A DNA stretch of 64,000 bases from Doris montereyensis (Eukaryota; Mollusca; Gastropoda; Nudibranchia; Dorididae). Shown piece after piece: positions 1 to 10,513 of this stretch (positions are counted from its first letter, which is position 1; every line of letters begins with the position of its first letter). The notes beneath the pieces are model-generated. The model was not told where the DNA came from. It made no database searches and saw nothing but the letters and a program-made list of their open reading frames with translations. Position numbers and translations under genes: made by a program. Location: NCBI GenBank assembly GCA_037039925.1, contig JAXRKP010000026.1:473501-537500 (forward strand). Reading direction: 5' to 3'.

Positions 1-155
1 AGATATAAAAGAGGCACTAAAGTCAAGAAATTTAACCTTCACAGAAGGAAACAGAAAATGTCAGGACAGGGAAACCCAGAAAAAGGTCATTCGGGCATCT
101 AAACCCATACACCAAAAGGCAGACTGGGAAATGACAAAGAAAGAAAGAAAGCAAG
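1..155 (+). mobile_element. 3' end of an RTE-like LINE, cut by the window edge
   Basis: The sequence from base 1 matches, with many substitutions, the last part of the LINE at 51.0-54.0 kb read on its minus strand: shared blocks include ATATAAAAGAGGCA, AAACAGAAAATGTCAGGACA, CGGGCATCT and ACCCATACAC. It ends in the same GAAA-rich tail (AAAGAAAGAAAGAAAG). Orientation is plus, opposite to the other two copies. The coding frame is broken, so this is a dead 3' fragment. The rest may lie left of the window. Confidence 0.75.
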
Positions 156-349
156 CATCTAGGTAGATATGTGAGATTTCAAAATATCCTGAAAGAAAAT
201 AAGCGTAACTTGGTTTTAGTATTGTCAAACAGACACAGTATGGTGTTTTAGTGCTGTCAAATAGACACAGTATGGTAATATTCAATAGAAATTAAAGATA
301 AAAAATGTCTATATGCTAAACCTGATGCTTTTCCCCCTCCACTCTGGGG

Positions 350-945
350 GACTCAGTGTTCTACAGCAAAGTGCCATTCTGAACCAAAAGGTCATAGTGT
401 TCTACAGCAAGGTGACATCCTCTGAACCAAAAGGTCATAGTGTTCTACAGCAAGATGCCATCCTCTGAACCAAAAGGTCATAGTGTTCTACAGCAAGGTG
501 ACATTCTCTGAACCAAAAGGTCATAGTGTTCTACAGCAAGGTGACATCCTCTGAACCAAAAGGTCATAGTGTTCTACAGCAAGGTGACATCCTCTGAACC
601 AAAAGGTCATAGTGTTCTACAGCAAGGTGACATCCTCTGAACCAAAAGGTCATAGTGTTCTTCTGACATTCTCTGAACCAAAAGGTCATAGTGTTCTACA
701 GCAAGGTGACATTCTCTGAACCAAAAGGTCATAGTGTTCTACAGCAAGGTGACATCCTCTGAACCAAAAGGTCATAGTGTTCTACAGCAATGACATCCTC
801 TGAACCAAAAGTTCATAGTGTTCTACAGCAAGGTGACATTCTCTGAACCAAAAGGTCATAGTGTTCTACAGCAAGGTGACATTCTCTGAACCAAAAGGTC
901 ATAGTGTTCTACAGCAAGGTGACATCCTCTGAACCAAAAGGTCAT
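350..945. repeat. Minisatellite, 43-bp unit, about 14 copies
   Basis: The unit contains GTGTTCTACAGCAAGGTGAC followed by ATCCTCTGAACCAAAAGGTC. Copies differ by single bases and a few short deletions (for example near 660 and 790). It lies in the PLCG intron upstream of the first visible exon. No coding potential is seen. Confidence 0.95.
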
Positions 946-1007
946 GGATTCGTGCCCTACTGACGGACAACATTTCTCAGGTTTTCTTCAAACAAAACCT
1001 ATCTTCC

Positions 1008-1150
1008 AGGTCTAGGAAGGTGGATCGACACCTAGTTTCATTGGAGACAGGTCAGAAAAAGAAGGTCCCGTGTGCAGATCACAACACGCTGTGCGCATTA
1101 AAAATCTCTTGGCTGTTCACGAGGGACCAAAATATCATCAATTGTAAAAG
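1008..1150 (+). mobile_element. 5'-truncated copy of a tRNA-derived SINE
   Basis: This stretch shares GGTGGATCGACACCTAGT, GGAGACAGG, the AAGGTCC/GTGTGCAGAT block, the CTGTGC block and the CTTGGCTGTT block with the fuller SINE at 46.93-47.25 kb, in the same order. The tRNA-like head is missing, so it is 5'-truncated. It ends about 50 bp before a PLCG splice acceptor, so it could affect recognition of that exon. Confidence 0.75.
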
Positions 1151-1196
1151 GGTGTAATTTTGTTGAACCACTAAAGTATTAATTATCCCATAACAG

Positions 1197-1345
1197 ATGT
1201 GCTACCAGCCAGGGGAAACCGCCATGCATTTCGTATCGCATCTCGTAACAACAGCCTTCCAATTGAAATCATCTGTGACAGGGAGGAGGAGATGAAAGAG
1301 TGGATTGAAAAGATTTCTGTCGCCTCTTCAGCTGCCATTCAAAGG
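1197..1345 (+). CDS. PLCG: PLC-gamma exon A: C-terminal half of the split PH domain
   Basis: PLC-gamma hydrolyses PIP2 to IP3 and diacylglycerol at the plasma membrane downstream of tyrosine kinases. This exon starts after the AG at 1195-1196 and ends before a GT at 1346 (AGG|GTCAGT). It reads as 49 codons after two leftover bases: it begins DVLPARGNRHAFRIAS and carries REEEMKEWIEKI, whose Trp sits where the last helix of a PH domain has its conserved Trp. In known PLC-gamma proteins this half-domain follows the SH3 domain and leads into the Y box, which is what the next exons encode. No start codon is expected here, because the X box, SH2 and SH3 exons must lie upstream. The acceptor has a weak pyrimidine tract, so the exact left edge is less certain than the frame. 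Confidence 0.82.
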
Positions 1346-1701
1346 GTCAGTCCATCTACCTATTGTTTAGCCATTTAAAAAAAAATTATAGAATAACTTT
1401 AAAGTTTGTGAAATTTTTCTAGGAAGTAAACATTTTATGCTTTCTTATCACTTTTTAATTTGTTCACGTCTTTAACAACTATCATCATTTGAAAAGAAAG
1501 TATAAGCAAGGGGTTACAGATATGGACATATTTCCCCCAGTATCCAATGTTATGTCAAGTTTTATTTCTTTCAAAATTGGTTAAAAAGTGGATCTTGTTA
1601 AAGGTTCTTGGGATATGCTTAAAATGACATTGGTCTTATTAAAAGGATTGTGCCTGGCATATGCCCGAAAGGACTCATTCTTGTAATATTTGTCATTTCA
1701 G

Positions 1702-1798
1702 ACATCAGAACAGAAAATGCTGGAAAGAACCATGAGGATAGCCAGGGAGTTTTCTGATCTGATTGTTTATTGCAGAGCCGTTCCTTTTAACCCTGATG
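1702..1798 (+). CDS. PLCG: PLC-gamma exon B: PH-to-Y-box linker and start of Y box
   Basis: The exon follows a good acceptor (TTTGTCATTTCAG) and ends at GATG|GTACGT, a strong donor, in phase 1. It encodes TSEQKMLERTMRIAREFSD then LIVYCRAVPFNPD. This matches the family pattern in which a charged helix with ER..IA.E.SDL leads into VVYCR.VPF at the start of the catalytic Y half-barrel. Its phase 0 start fits exon A and its phase 1 end fits exon C. Its last 37 bases are the founder of a 45-bp tandem repeat that copies the donor site (see the repeat entry), so alternative donors at 1843 and 1888 would lengthen the exon by exactly 15 or 30 codons with no stop. Confidence 0.9.
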
Positions 1799-2080
1799 GT
1801 ACGTATATTGTTTATTGCAGAGCCGTTCCTTTTAACCCTGATGGTACGTATATTGTTTATTGCAGAGCCGTTCCTTTTAACCCTGATGGTACGTATATTG
1901 TTCATTGCAAAGCCGTTTCTTTTAACTCTGATTGGTGCGTATTTTGTTTCTTGCAAAGCCGTTCCTTTTAACCCTGATTGGTACGTATATTGTTTCTCGG
2001 CTCTATATTGTTTATTGTAGAGCCATTTATTTTACCCTTATGGCACATATATTGTTTATGACAGAGCCGTTTCTTTTAAG
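1762..2080 (+). repeat. 45-bp tandem repeat of exon 3' end plus 5' splice site
   Basis: Each unit is 37 bases of exon B plus the first 8 intron bases (GTACGTAT). Three units are essentially perfect, with donors GATG|GTACGT after 1798, 1843 and 1888. Further units to about 2080 are degenerate (GATTGGTGCG, GATTGGTACG, TTATGGCACA). Each unit also contains TTGTTTATTGCAG, which resembles a 3' splice site. Because 45 is divisible by 3, reading through adds GTYIVYCRAVPFNPD per unit. Confidence 0.95.
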
Positions 2081-3562
2081 CAGGAAGGGCGGGTCCTGGG
2101 AGTACTTTATTATAGTTTGAAGAGATACACAATTTTGGGCTTCATAAATGAGTTTAGCATGACGAAATAAGAGGGAAAAAATTGTGAAAGTCATTTGTGA
2201 AAATTTAGTTGCCATGGAAACAGGTGCCATCTTATTTTTGGAAAAAATAGGTTATTTTAGGTAATTTAAAAAAAACAATAAGCCTAGAGTTTTCACTTTA
2301 GAGGTTTATAATTTTGCAAATAGACACTTCAAACTAATGTCCTGAAACTCGCGTATCGATCTTTTGATATGTTGAATAATTGGGGTTTTATTTATATTTA
2401 AAAAATGAGATCTAAAAGGAAACTAATTTCTCTCAGTTTTCCACCGAAAACCATGAATTTCTCAAAAGGTATGAAAGATATAAAAAATCACATACTACGT
2501 AGATCTTTTAGTTATGATATAAAACAGCTATATGCCAAATTTCAAAGAAAGCTGTTAAGTATTGTAGAAATACCAAGGAAAAAAACAGTATAAAAAAGGT
2601 TCATTTTGAAAAAATTGTATTCGAAACTTTTTTCCCCTTATTTGAATGTTTTTTCTCATAAAAACCTATAAAAGAGTAGGATAATACTTTGAAACATCAT
2701 AAAACCTAGAGAGATTCTCAACTGCATCTTATCAACCCTGTTTCAACTGCCCTGACTCCCTTATACTCTTGTCGGGCGGCACGTTTCGAAATCAGGTGCG
2801 TTGACTTATTACATATTTCCTGACGATCAAAGGCAATGTTGAGAAAATGTTGTCAAAAGTACATTTTTTGGATAGATTACACAAATACAAGGCTTTGAGG
2901 CATATTATTCGGACTTGACCACGGTCATGAGACCAGAGATGAGGAATACTAACTCCTGTCTTGATACCAACCTACACTGTGACTCCTTTGCCTTGACGAG
3001 ACCAGACTGAGAGTGAGAGAGGCAGTAACGCCATAGCAGTGCTGTGCTAGCAATGAGACACATCAGTAGTGCTATTACCACTACACCATTTGCAGCACCC
3101 CCATCCCCTTCTTATCACGCCAACCCTTTTCAGCATTAGCCTACCTAACTTTCTGTCCACTGCCCCATCCTCTCCTCCTACCATGGTGACAGCAGTTTAT
3201 TGCTACAGTTTCTCACTGGGTCTGTCTTCTGCTATGGCGACACTTCAATTAGCATTGAGGTCACAAGAAGGACTTGCTTTGGTTGGTCTTTGGGTCGTTG
3301 TTGATGTCTGAACAAGGAAAGAAGGACATTCACGACTCTCATATTTATTAGAAGTGTTTTCATAGGAGTATCCTTTCATATTTTCTTTCTGTGTGAGAAA
3401 AAGCATTAAAATTGAATGAAGCAATTTTTTTTTAATTTTTGTTTTTGCAACGCCTCTCATTTAAGGCATTGTGCTTATGCTTTTTGTATGTATTTCTTGT
3501 GGATTCTTGTTTATTTTTCTACTGCATCCTCTTTGAAAGTTTGCAATTTAATTTTATTTCAG
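2081..3562 (+). other. PLCG intron between exons B and C; no gene seen
   Basis: AT-rich intron of about 1.5 kb after the degenerate repeats. It includes a stretch (about 2150-2600) with GTTGCCATGGAAACAG and ATGCCAAATTTCAAAGAAAG, which recalls similar wording at 17.48-17.82 kb and may be an old dispersed repeat. The short open frames here show no recognisable domain. Confidence 0.6.
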
Positions 3563-3661
3563 AAATCCCTGGTCCTTACTATGAAATGTCGTCATTCCCT
3601 GAAACCAAAGTGGAAAAATGGGTCAACAGGAACAGAGCCAAGCAGTTTTTAGCGTATCCTT
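3563..3661 (+). CDS. PLCG: PLC-gamma exon C: Y-box segment
   Basis: The exon follows ATTTTATTTCAG and continues exon B in phase (G|AA gives Glu). It encodes EIPGPYYEMSSFPETKVEKW then VNRNRAKQFLAY, matching the Y-box motif MSSFPETK.EK.V and the following K.FL.Y of PLC-gamma enzymes. The right edge is not resolved. After the Tyr codon at 3655-3657 the only nearby GT is at 3662 (CCTT|GTCGAA), a poor donor, and the phase it gives does not fit exon D. A small sequence error here, or a missed micro-exon carrying the expected N-R residues, are both possible. Confidence 0.85.
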
Positions 3662-3712
3662 GTCGAACATTTTAGTGTAAAGCCTTTGTCTTGCTGTTTT
3701 CTCATGTCTCAT

Positions 3713-4098
3713 GATGCAAACTTTCAGTGCCTTTTTTCCACTCATTGAGATGCAAACTTTCAGTGCCTTATTCCACTCATTGAGAAGCAAGCTTTCAGTG
3801 CCTTATTCCACTCATTGAGAAGCAAGCTTTCAGTGCCTTATTCCACTCATTGAAATGCAAGCTTTCAGTGCCTTATTCCACTCATTGAGAAGCAAGCTTT
3901 CAGTGCCTTATTCCACTCATTGAGATGCAAACTTTCAATGCCTTATTCCACTCATTGAAATGCAAACTTTCAGTGCCTTATTCCACTCATTGAGATGCAA
4001 ACTTTCAGTGCCTTATTCCACTCACTGAGATGCAAACTTTCAGTGCCTTATTCCACTCACTGAGATGCAAACTTTCAGTGCCTTATTCCACTCATTGG
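3713..4098. repeat. Minisatellite, 35-bp unit, about 11 copies
   Basis: The unit contains GATGCAAACTTTCAGTGCCT followed by TATTCCACTCATT. The main variants are GAGATGCAAAC and GAGAAGCAAGC. The array starts about 50 bp after exon C, inside the intron to exon D. Confidence 0.95.
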
Positions 4099-4535
4099 GT
4101 TTGAATCTTTGATTTCTGCATTCCACTCATGGTGCTTTGAATGTACACAAATTTCTTCCAGGCTGTTGCAGGCCATAGAGTTGTAGCTTGTCCTAGTTTC
4201 TATACAATGAGAACATGAGATAAATATTGCCTCTGGTCGTGACGCTAGTCTGTCACAGATTTTATCCTCCCAGTTGATGCTGATACCCATCAGTATCTGG
4301 GTCGAATTAGAGGATGTGTGTTAAATGGCTTTGCAAAGGAACACAATGTCAGACCTAGGATTGCCAGGATTCAAACCGGTTGGCGGGAACTGCTGGTAGG
4401 TCCTACTTCGTTCCTTTATTCTCTTACTCGTCTTTCTTCTTGGTGCTTCGCCCTGAGATGCCCGCACATGGGGGAAAGTTTAAATGTCGATGAAACAAAG
4501 AGACAAAGTTTTCTTTCCCTGACTCGCATGCTCAG

Positions 4536-4705
4536 CTATCACCGCGTCAGTTGAGTCGGGTGTACCCCAAAGGTCAGAGGGTAGATTCCTCCAACTACGA
4601 CCCGATTCCTATCTGGAACTGCGGCTCCCAGATGTTGGCCCTCAACTACCAGACACCAGATAGGGCGATGCAGCTCAACCAGGGACGCTTTCTCTTGAAC
4701 GGCAG
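4536..4705 (+). CDS. PLCG: PLC-gamma exon D: core of the catalytic Y box
   Basis: It encodes [19 protein letters not shown] then [19 protein letters not shown] and ends RFLLNGR, a near-diagnostic Y-box block (SRVYPKG.R.DSSNY.P, W.CG.Q..ALN.QTPD). The donor CAG|GTGAGC is strong and leaves phase 2. The left edge is either 4536 (after ATGCTCAG, with a pyrimidine tract) or 4551 (after GCGTCAG). Both are phase 0. I chose 4536 because its upstream tract is better and it keeps the R-Q before LSR. The substrate-binding half of the TIM barrel lies here, and no disrupting change is visible in this exon. Confidence 0.88.
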
Positions 4706-4809
4706 GTGAGCTTACTAGTGTGTATGTCTATAAGTGTGTTTGGAAATGTTGTCATTTGTTACTCGTTGTGGATGAACTTTTACCTTTATTGCTTTTCCGT
4801 CTGTCTCAG

Positions 4810-4917
4810 ATGCGGCTACGTCCTCCAACCAGAGGTCATGCGTCATGATGTGTACAACCCGTATGAGAAGAAGTTCCTCATGTCCTGGGCGTTGACCCAT
4901 TGACCCTAAACATCACA
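4810..4917 (+). CDS. PLCG: PLC-gamma exon D2: end of Y box and start of C2 domain, with a 1-base frameshift
   Basis: After TGTCTGTCTCAG the exon completes the Arg codon from exon D and reads CGYVLQPEVMRHDVYNPYEK, the conserved GYVLQP end of the Y box. In this frame it then hits TGA at 4901 after ALTH. Shifting by one base at the G run 4887-4889 gives VDPLTLNIT, exactly what the family has at the first C2 strand, ending at a proper donor ACA|GTACGT. One missing G (GGG for GGGG) explains it. The exon is 108 nt where phase logic needs 109. It is either a homopolymer error or a real inactivating lesion. Confidence 0.85.
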
Positions 4918-4950
4918 GTACGTCCTCCTTTGCATCTGGTGTTACTCATG

Positions 4951-5085
4951 CTTTGATGTATTTATACATTGTATAATTTAAGGGTTGATATATCTATACA
5001 CTGTACAATTTTAGGCTTGATGTATTTATACACTGTACAATTTTAGGCTTGATGTATTTATACACTAGAATTTTAAGGTTGGTGT
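4951..5085. repeat. Short tandem array, about 33-bp unit, 4 copies
   Basis: The unit contains TTGATGTATTTATACACTGT then ACAATTTTAGG. It directly precedes the 51-bp array in the same intron. Confidence 0.85.
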
Positions 5086-5094
5086 ATTCACCTA

Positions 5095-7205
5095 AATTAA
5101 ACGTATGGCTCAAAGGAAAGAGTATGTAGTCACTTTCATTAAAAGTATGGCTCAAAGGCAAGAGTTTGTATGGTATGTATTTACCTAAACTAAACGTATA
5201 GCTCAAAAGCAACAGTTTGTATGGTCTATAGTCACCTAAATTAAATGTATGGCTCAAAGGGAAGAGTTTATATGGTATGTAGCCATCTTCATTATACATA
5301 TGGCTCAAAGGGAAGAGTGTGTATGGTATGTAGTCATTTAAACTAAACGTATGACTCAAAGGAAGAGTGTGTATGGTATGTAGTCATTTAAACTAAACGT
5401 ATGACTCAAAGGGAAGAGTATGTATGGTATGTAGTCATTTAAACTAAACGTATGACTCAAAGGGAAGAGTGTGTATGGTATGTAGTCATTTAAACTAAAC
5501 GTATGACTCAAAGGGAAGAGTGTGTATGGTATGTAGTCATTTAAACTAAACGTATGACTCAAAGGGAAGAGTGTGTATGGTATGTAGTCATTTAAACTAA
5601 ACGTATGACTCAAGGGAAGAGTGACTCAAGAGGAAGAGTTTGTATGATATGTAGTCATTTCATTAAACATATGGCTCATGATATGTAGCATATGGCTCAA
5701 GGGAAGAGTTGTATGGTATGTAGTCACCTTCATTAAACGTATGGCTCAAGAGGAAGAGTTTGTATGATATGTAGTCACCTTCATTATGGCTCAAGGGAAG
5801 AGTGTGTATGATATTAGTCACCTTCATTAAACGTATGGCTCAAGGGAAAGAGTGTGTATGATATGTAGTCACCTTCATTAAACATATGGCTCAAAGGAAA
5901 GAGTGTGTATGATATGTAGTCACCTTCATTAAAATGGCTCAAAGGGAAGAGTTTGTGGCTCAAAGAGTGTGTATGATATGTAGTCACCTTCATTAAATGG
6001 CTCAAGGGAAGAGTGTGTATGATATGTAGTCACTTCATTAAACGTGGCTCAAAAGGGAGCTTCATTAAAACGTATGACTCAAGAGGAAGAGTTTGTATGA
6101 GATATTGTGGCTCAACAAAGCTGTAAATGATATGTAGTCAGCTCAACAGGTGTGTATGATTCCATTAAACGTATGGCTCAAAGGGAAGAGTGTGTATGAT
6201 ATGTAGTCAGCTCTATTAAACGTATGGCTCAAAGGGAAGAGTGTGTATGATATGTAGTCAGCTTCATTAAACGTATGGCTCAAAGGGAAGAGTTTGTATG
6301 ATATGTAGTCAGCTCTATTAAACGTATGGCTCAAAGGGAAGAGTGTGTATGATATGTAGTCAGCTCTATTAGACGTATGGCTCAAAGGGGAAGAGTGTGT
6401 ATGATATGTAGTCAGCTTCATTAAACGTATGGCTCAAAGGGAAGAGTGTGTATGATATGTAGTCACCTCCATTAGATGTATAGCTCAAAGGGAAGAGTGT
6501 GTATGATGTAGTCAGCTTCATTAAACGTATGGCTCAAAGGGAAGAGTGTATGATATGTAGTCAGCTTCATTAAACGTATGGCTCAAAGGGAAGAGTGTGT
6601 ATGATATGTAGTCAGCTCTATTAGACGTATTGCTCAAAGGGAAGAGTGTGTATGATATGTAGTCAGCTTCATTAAACGTATGACTCAAGAGGAAGAGTTT
6701 GGATATGTAGTCACCTTGGGTTAAACATATGGTATGATATGTAGTCACCTCCAACAAAGAGTTTGTATGATATTAGACGTATGGCTGATGAAGGGAAGAG
6801 TTTGTATGATATGTAGTCAGCTTCATTAGACGTATGGCTGAAAGGGAAGAGTGTGTATGATATGTGAGTCACCTCCATTAGACGTATGGGTCAAAGGGAA
6901 GAGTTTGTATGATATGTAGTCGCCTTCATTAAACGTATGGCTCAAAGGGAAGAGTGTGTATGATATGTAGTCACCTCTATTAGACGTATGGCTGAAAGGA
7001 AGAGTTTGTATGATATGTAGTCAGCTTCATTAGACGTATGGCTCAAAGGAAAGATTGTGTATGATATATAGTCAGCTTCATTAAACGTATGGCTCAAAGG
7101 CAAGAGTGTGTATGATATGTAGTCAGCTTCATTAGACGTATGGCTCAAAGGAAGAGTGTGTAAGATATGTAGTCACTAATCTAGACGTATGGCTCAAAGG
7201 GTTGA
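5095..7205. repeat. Minisatellite, 51-bp unit, about 40 copies
   Basis: The unit contains AAACGTATGGCTCAAAGGGA, AGAGTGTGTATGATATGTAG and TCAGCTTCATT. The middle of the array is degraded by deletions (5620-6140), while both sides are more regular. Because 51 is divisible by 3, minus-strand frames read as HTFNEADYISYTLFPLS repeats, but this is a by-product. It fills the intron between exons D2 and E. Confidence 0.95.
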
Positions 7206-7687
7206 GTTATAATCTGGGTTTGGGTTGCTACTTTTTTTTGGATTGTCTTTTTTGTTGTTGTCGTTTTTGTTCATAGGCAAGTTTTTAAAAATTCTTGTGT
7301 AGGGACTTGGAGGTCACTTGCATGTACTAATCAGGGTCTTTCTACGCTACAGGGTAAGGGGTAGGTAGGTGTAGTGCCTGCATCTAACTTGTACTAACTT
7401 GTACTTGTTGGTTTGACCCACACCGGAGTCTATTTTTAAATTTGAATGCCGCAGAGTTTTATGTAGCCAACTTGGGTTTTGTAGGCATCACAATCAGACC
7501 TTTCCTGGCATGTCATCATATGAGTGAGTGATAAAACTCTGCTTTCATTTTATCCAATGTGTTTGTTCACGTTTGTAACATATTTTCTAGAAAGTCCGTT
7601 TCTTCTCTGTCTTATGAAGAATTGTCTAACTTTGTCATCTCGTCTTGAATATAATCAATTTTTGTTTTAACCTTTGACCTTGATTAG

Positions 7688-7802
7688 ATCATGGCGTCCA
7701 GTGCACCTGGTGAAACAAAGTCCGCGGCGCCATCCCCGTTTGTGGAGATTGAGATTTGCGGCATGGAGTGTGACAATCAAAAGTTCAACCTGGCATCCTG
7801 TG
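7688..7802 (+). CDS. PLCG: PLC-gamma exon E: first part of the C2 domain
   Basis: The exon starts after CTTGATTAG and ends at TGTG|GTAGGC in phase 1, so its 115 nt fit both neighbours. The second half reads PFVEIEICGMECDNQKF, matching the C2 strand PFVEIE..G.E.D of PLC-gamma. The first half in the open frame (MASSAPGETKSAAPS) does not look like the family's ARHL.K segment, whereas the frame two bases over reads VHLVKQSPR at that place. This hints at a compensating pair of indels near 7695 and 7730, but unlike exons D2, G and H no stop forces the issue. Confidence 0.8.
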
Positions 7803-8715
7803 GTAGGCTGGCAATTTCATTGGTTAGAATAATTTGCGCATGCTTTGCTTTTCCTTTTTCCTTTCTCTTTCCACTGCAGTGGCGACTGGTAGGTTGTACT
7901 TCTTTCCTCTCAGTCTTTCATCGGTTTCCTCTTGATCATTTCTGAGATCATTGCGTATTGTGGACAAAGGCTATATTCTAATGAAACAAACTCTACCATC
8001 ACTAAGCTTTCTTGTTTTTTTTACTTTTCTTTTTCTTCTTTTCTTTTTTCTTCTTTTTTATCAGTAGGGGAAAGGCGATCTTTACCTAGAGGTTGTTCTT
8101 TTCATGAGGGGAATATTTTATTGAACGGAATTCCAGCATGATATGTCTTGCTACTTATTTGACTACTGCTGTTGTCTTTTCCATCATTTCAAACTATTGC
8201 CCTCATTGTGTTTCCACCATTAGAAAAGTTTTCATGGCTCAGCTGGTTGGTGGATGGGTTCTGATTTTGCTTCTAAAGAGCCTGTGTGACATCTGTAAAT
8301 CATCTGGTTGTTTCTGCTAGAAAATATGCTATGCAGGTCACACCCAAGTTAATTTGTGTTGATCAGGTCACTCATAAACTATGAAGGTCATAAAAAACTG
8401 GCTGGAAAAGTTGATAAAAGATACAATAACTTATTGTTAACATTATCTGCTATTAACTAAAATATTGCGCATGCGCCCGTGCCCCCCCCCACACACACAC
8501 ACACATCCCCACCATTAGCATCATTGGCAGTCCTTGACTCCACGCACATTTTTTGCTCCATCTGGCCATTGTTGGTTTTAAAAAATTATATTTTGTTAGA
8601 AAGGACAAAGACTGACTGAAACAGAGAAAAATGGCAGAAACTGAAATCATGTGGTGTTGATGAGATCTCCTTTGTGCAGACGTAATATGCTTTCCTGTTT
8701 TTTCATTGCTCTCAG
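7803..8715 (+). other. PLCG intron E-F; no gene, short CA tract
   Basis: Pyrimidine-rich stretches occur at 8010-8070, and C/CA tracts at 8483-8505. No tandem minisatellite and no recognisable coding sequence. This is one of the few PLCG introns of its size here without an array. Confidence 0.6.
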
Positions 8716-8874
8716 TGGACAACGGTCTGAACCCAGTGTGGGGTGAGAACTGTGTCTTTGACATTCTGTGTCCTGAGCTGGCGTTAATCCGATTCACCGT
8801 CATGGACGAGGACATGTTCGGCGACCCAAGCTTCCTGGGGCAGGCCTGCTACCCAGTCAAGAGTATTCGACAAG
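8716..8874 (+). CDS. PLCG: PLC-gamma exon F: central C2 domain
   Basis: The exon follows TTGCTCTCAG and ends CAAG|GTAATG in phase 1 (159 nt, consistent with both neighbours). It reads VDNGLNPVWGENCVFDILC, then ELALIRFTVMDEDMFGDPSF, then LGQACYPVKSIRQ. The NGLNPVW strand, the LRF.V.DEDMF.D..FL.Q calcium-loop region and the P.K.I..G turn are standard for the PLC-gamma C2 domain, which helps membrane docking. This exon is intact. Confidence 0.92.
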
Positions 8875-9357
8875 GTAATGAATTCAACCTGTAATATATT
8901 GGCATTGCTGAATGAACGAGTGTACAATTGGACGAGTGTGTGTGTGTCACTCTTTTATATGAAGTGTACAAAAGTTATATCATTAAAGACTTCCGGCTCC
9001 TTTTGGCTTAAGAGTGAACGGACAAAATAACCAACATGTCTCGTTAGAGCGTCTCTCATTGTTACCATCCAATTTGATAGGGATGCTAGGTGTATGTCAA
9101 ACATGAGACAACCATTAGGTAAAGAGAAAAACTCTAACTTTTTCAAAAAAAAATAATCAAAGTAATTTCCCATCACATTTGTTGTGGTGGAGGAAAAATG
9201 CAAGGCATTTCGCAAACAAGAGGCAGCTCTTTGGAAACTTTGAGGAATTGTTTTAACGATGAAATGTGAAAAGCAGGGAAAAGTTGGGAAGAGTTGAGAT
9301 TGCTTGCTCAGTACCGGGTACAATGAAGGAAGTTTTTGTTTTTAGCATGGTGTGCTT

Positions 9358-10085
9358 AGTTATACCTATCACATATAAAATGTATGCTTTACAGACAGTT
9401 ATACCTATCACATATAAAATGTATGCTTTACAGACGGTTATACCTATCACATATAAGATATATGCTTTACAGACAGTTATACCTATCACATATAAGATGT
9501 ACACTTTACAGACAGTTATACCTATCACATATAAAATGTATGCTTTACAGACAGTTATACCTATCACATATAAGATGTATGCTTTACAGACAGTTATACC
9601 TATCACATATAAGATGTATGCTTCACAGACAGTTATACCTATCACATATAAGAGTATGCTTCACGGTTATACCTATCACATATAAGATGTATGCTTCACA
9701 GACAGTTATACCTATCGCATATAAGATGTATGCTTCACAGACAGTTATACCTATCACATATAAGATGTATGCTTCACAGACAGTTATACCTATCACATAT
9801 AAGATGTATGCTTCACAGACAGTTATACCTATCACATATAAGATGTATGCTTCACAGACAGTTATACCTATCACATATAAGATGTATGCTTCACAGACAG
9901 TTATACCTATTATACCTATCACATATAAGATGTATGCTTCACAGACAGTTATACCTATCACATATAAGATGTATGCTTCACAGACAGTTATACCTATCAC
10001 ATATAAGATGTATGCTTTACAGACAGTTATACCTATCACATATAAGATGTATGCTTCACAGACGGTTATACCTATAAGCATACAA
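9358..10085. repeat. Minisatellite, 39-bp unit, about 18 copies
   Basis: The unit contains GTTATACCTATCACATATAA then GATGTATGCTTCACAGACA. It is very homogeneous from 9670 to 10060 and lies in the PLCG intron F-G. Both strands are open in several frames only because 39 is a multiple of 3 and the unit lacks stops. Confidence 0.95.
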
Positions 10086-10184
10086 GATGTATGTTGTCAC
10101 AAGCAGTCATTTGAATTAAAATTGTTTCATTATTTTCTTATGCAGTGCACTTGCTTTTTAAACAAACAAAAAAATAAGATGGGG

Positions 10185-10500
10185 GTTGGGGAGGGACATT
10201 GATTCAAATTAATGTTGTGATTTGTAAGAGAGAGGGATGGGGGGAGGGACATTGATTCAAATTAATGTTATGATTTGTAAGAGAGAGGGGGATGGGGGAG
10301 GGACATTGACTCAATGATTAATGTTAATGTTATGATTTGTAAGAGAGAGGGGGATGGGGGAGGGACATTGACTCAAATTAATGTTATGATTTGTAGAGAG
10401 AGGGGATGGGGGAGGACATTGACTCAAATTAATGTTATGATTTGTAAGAGAGAAGGGGTTGGGGGAAGGGCATTGACTCAAATTAATGTTATGCTTTGTT
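10185..10500. repeat. Minisatellite, about 53-bp unit, 6 copies
   Basis: The unit contains GGGAGGGACATTGACTCAAA, then TTAATGTTATGATTTGTAAG, then AGAGAGGGGGAT. The last unit runs to within about 15 bp of the exon G acceptor, so the array overlaps the likely branch-point region of that intron. Confidence 0.93.
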
Positions 10501-10513
10501 TGCATTCCTGCAG

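Noticed and set aside
7688..7802. A start codon at 7691 as the beginning of a separate gene
   Set aside because: The ATG lies inside a PLC-gamma C2 exon bounded by splice sites, so it is an internal codon.
9266..10202. Long frames on both strands with 13-residue repeats
   Set aside because: By-product of a 39-bp intronic minisatellite inside PLC-gamma.
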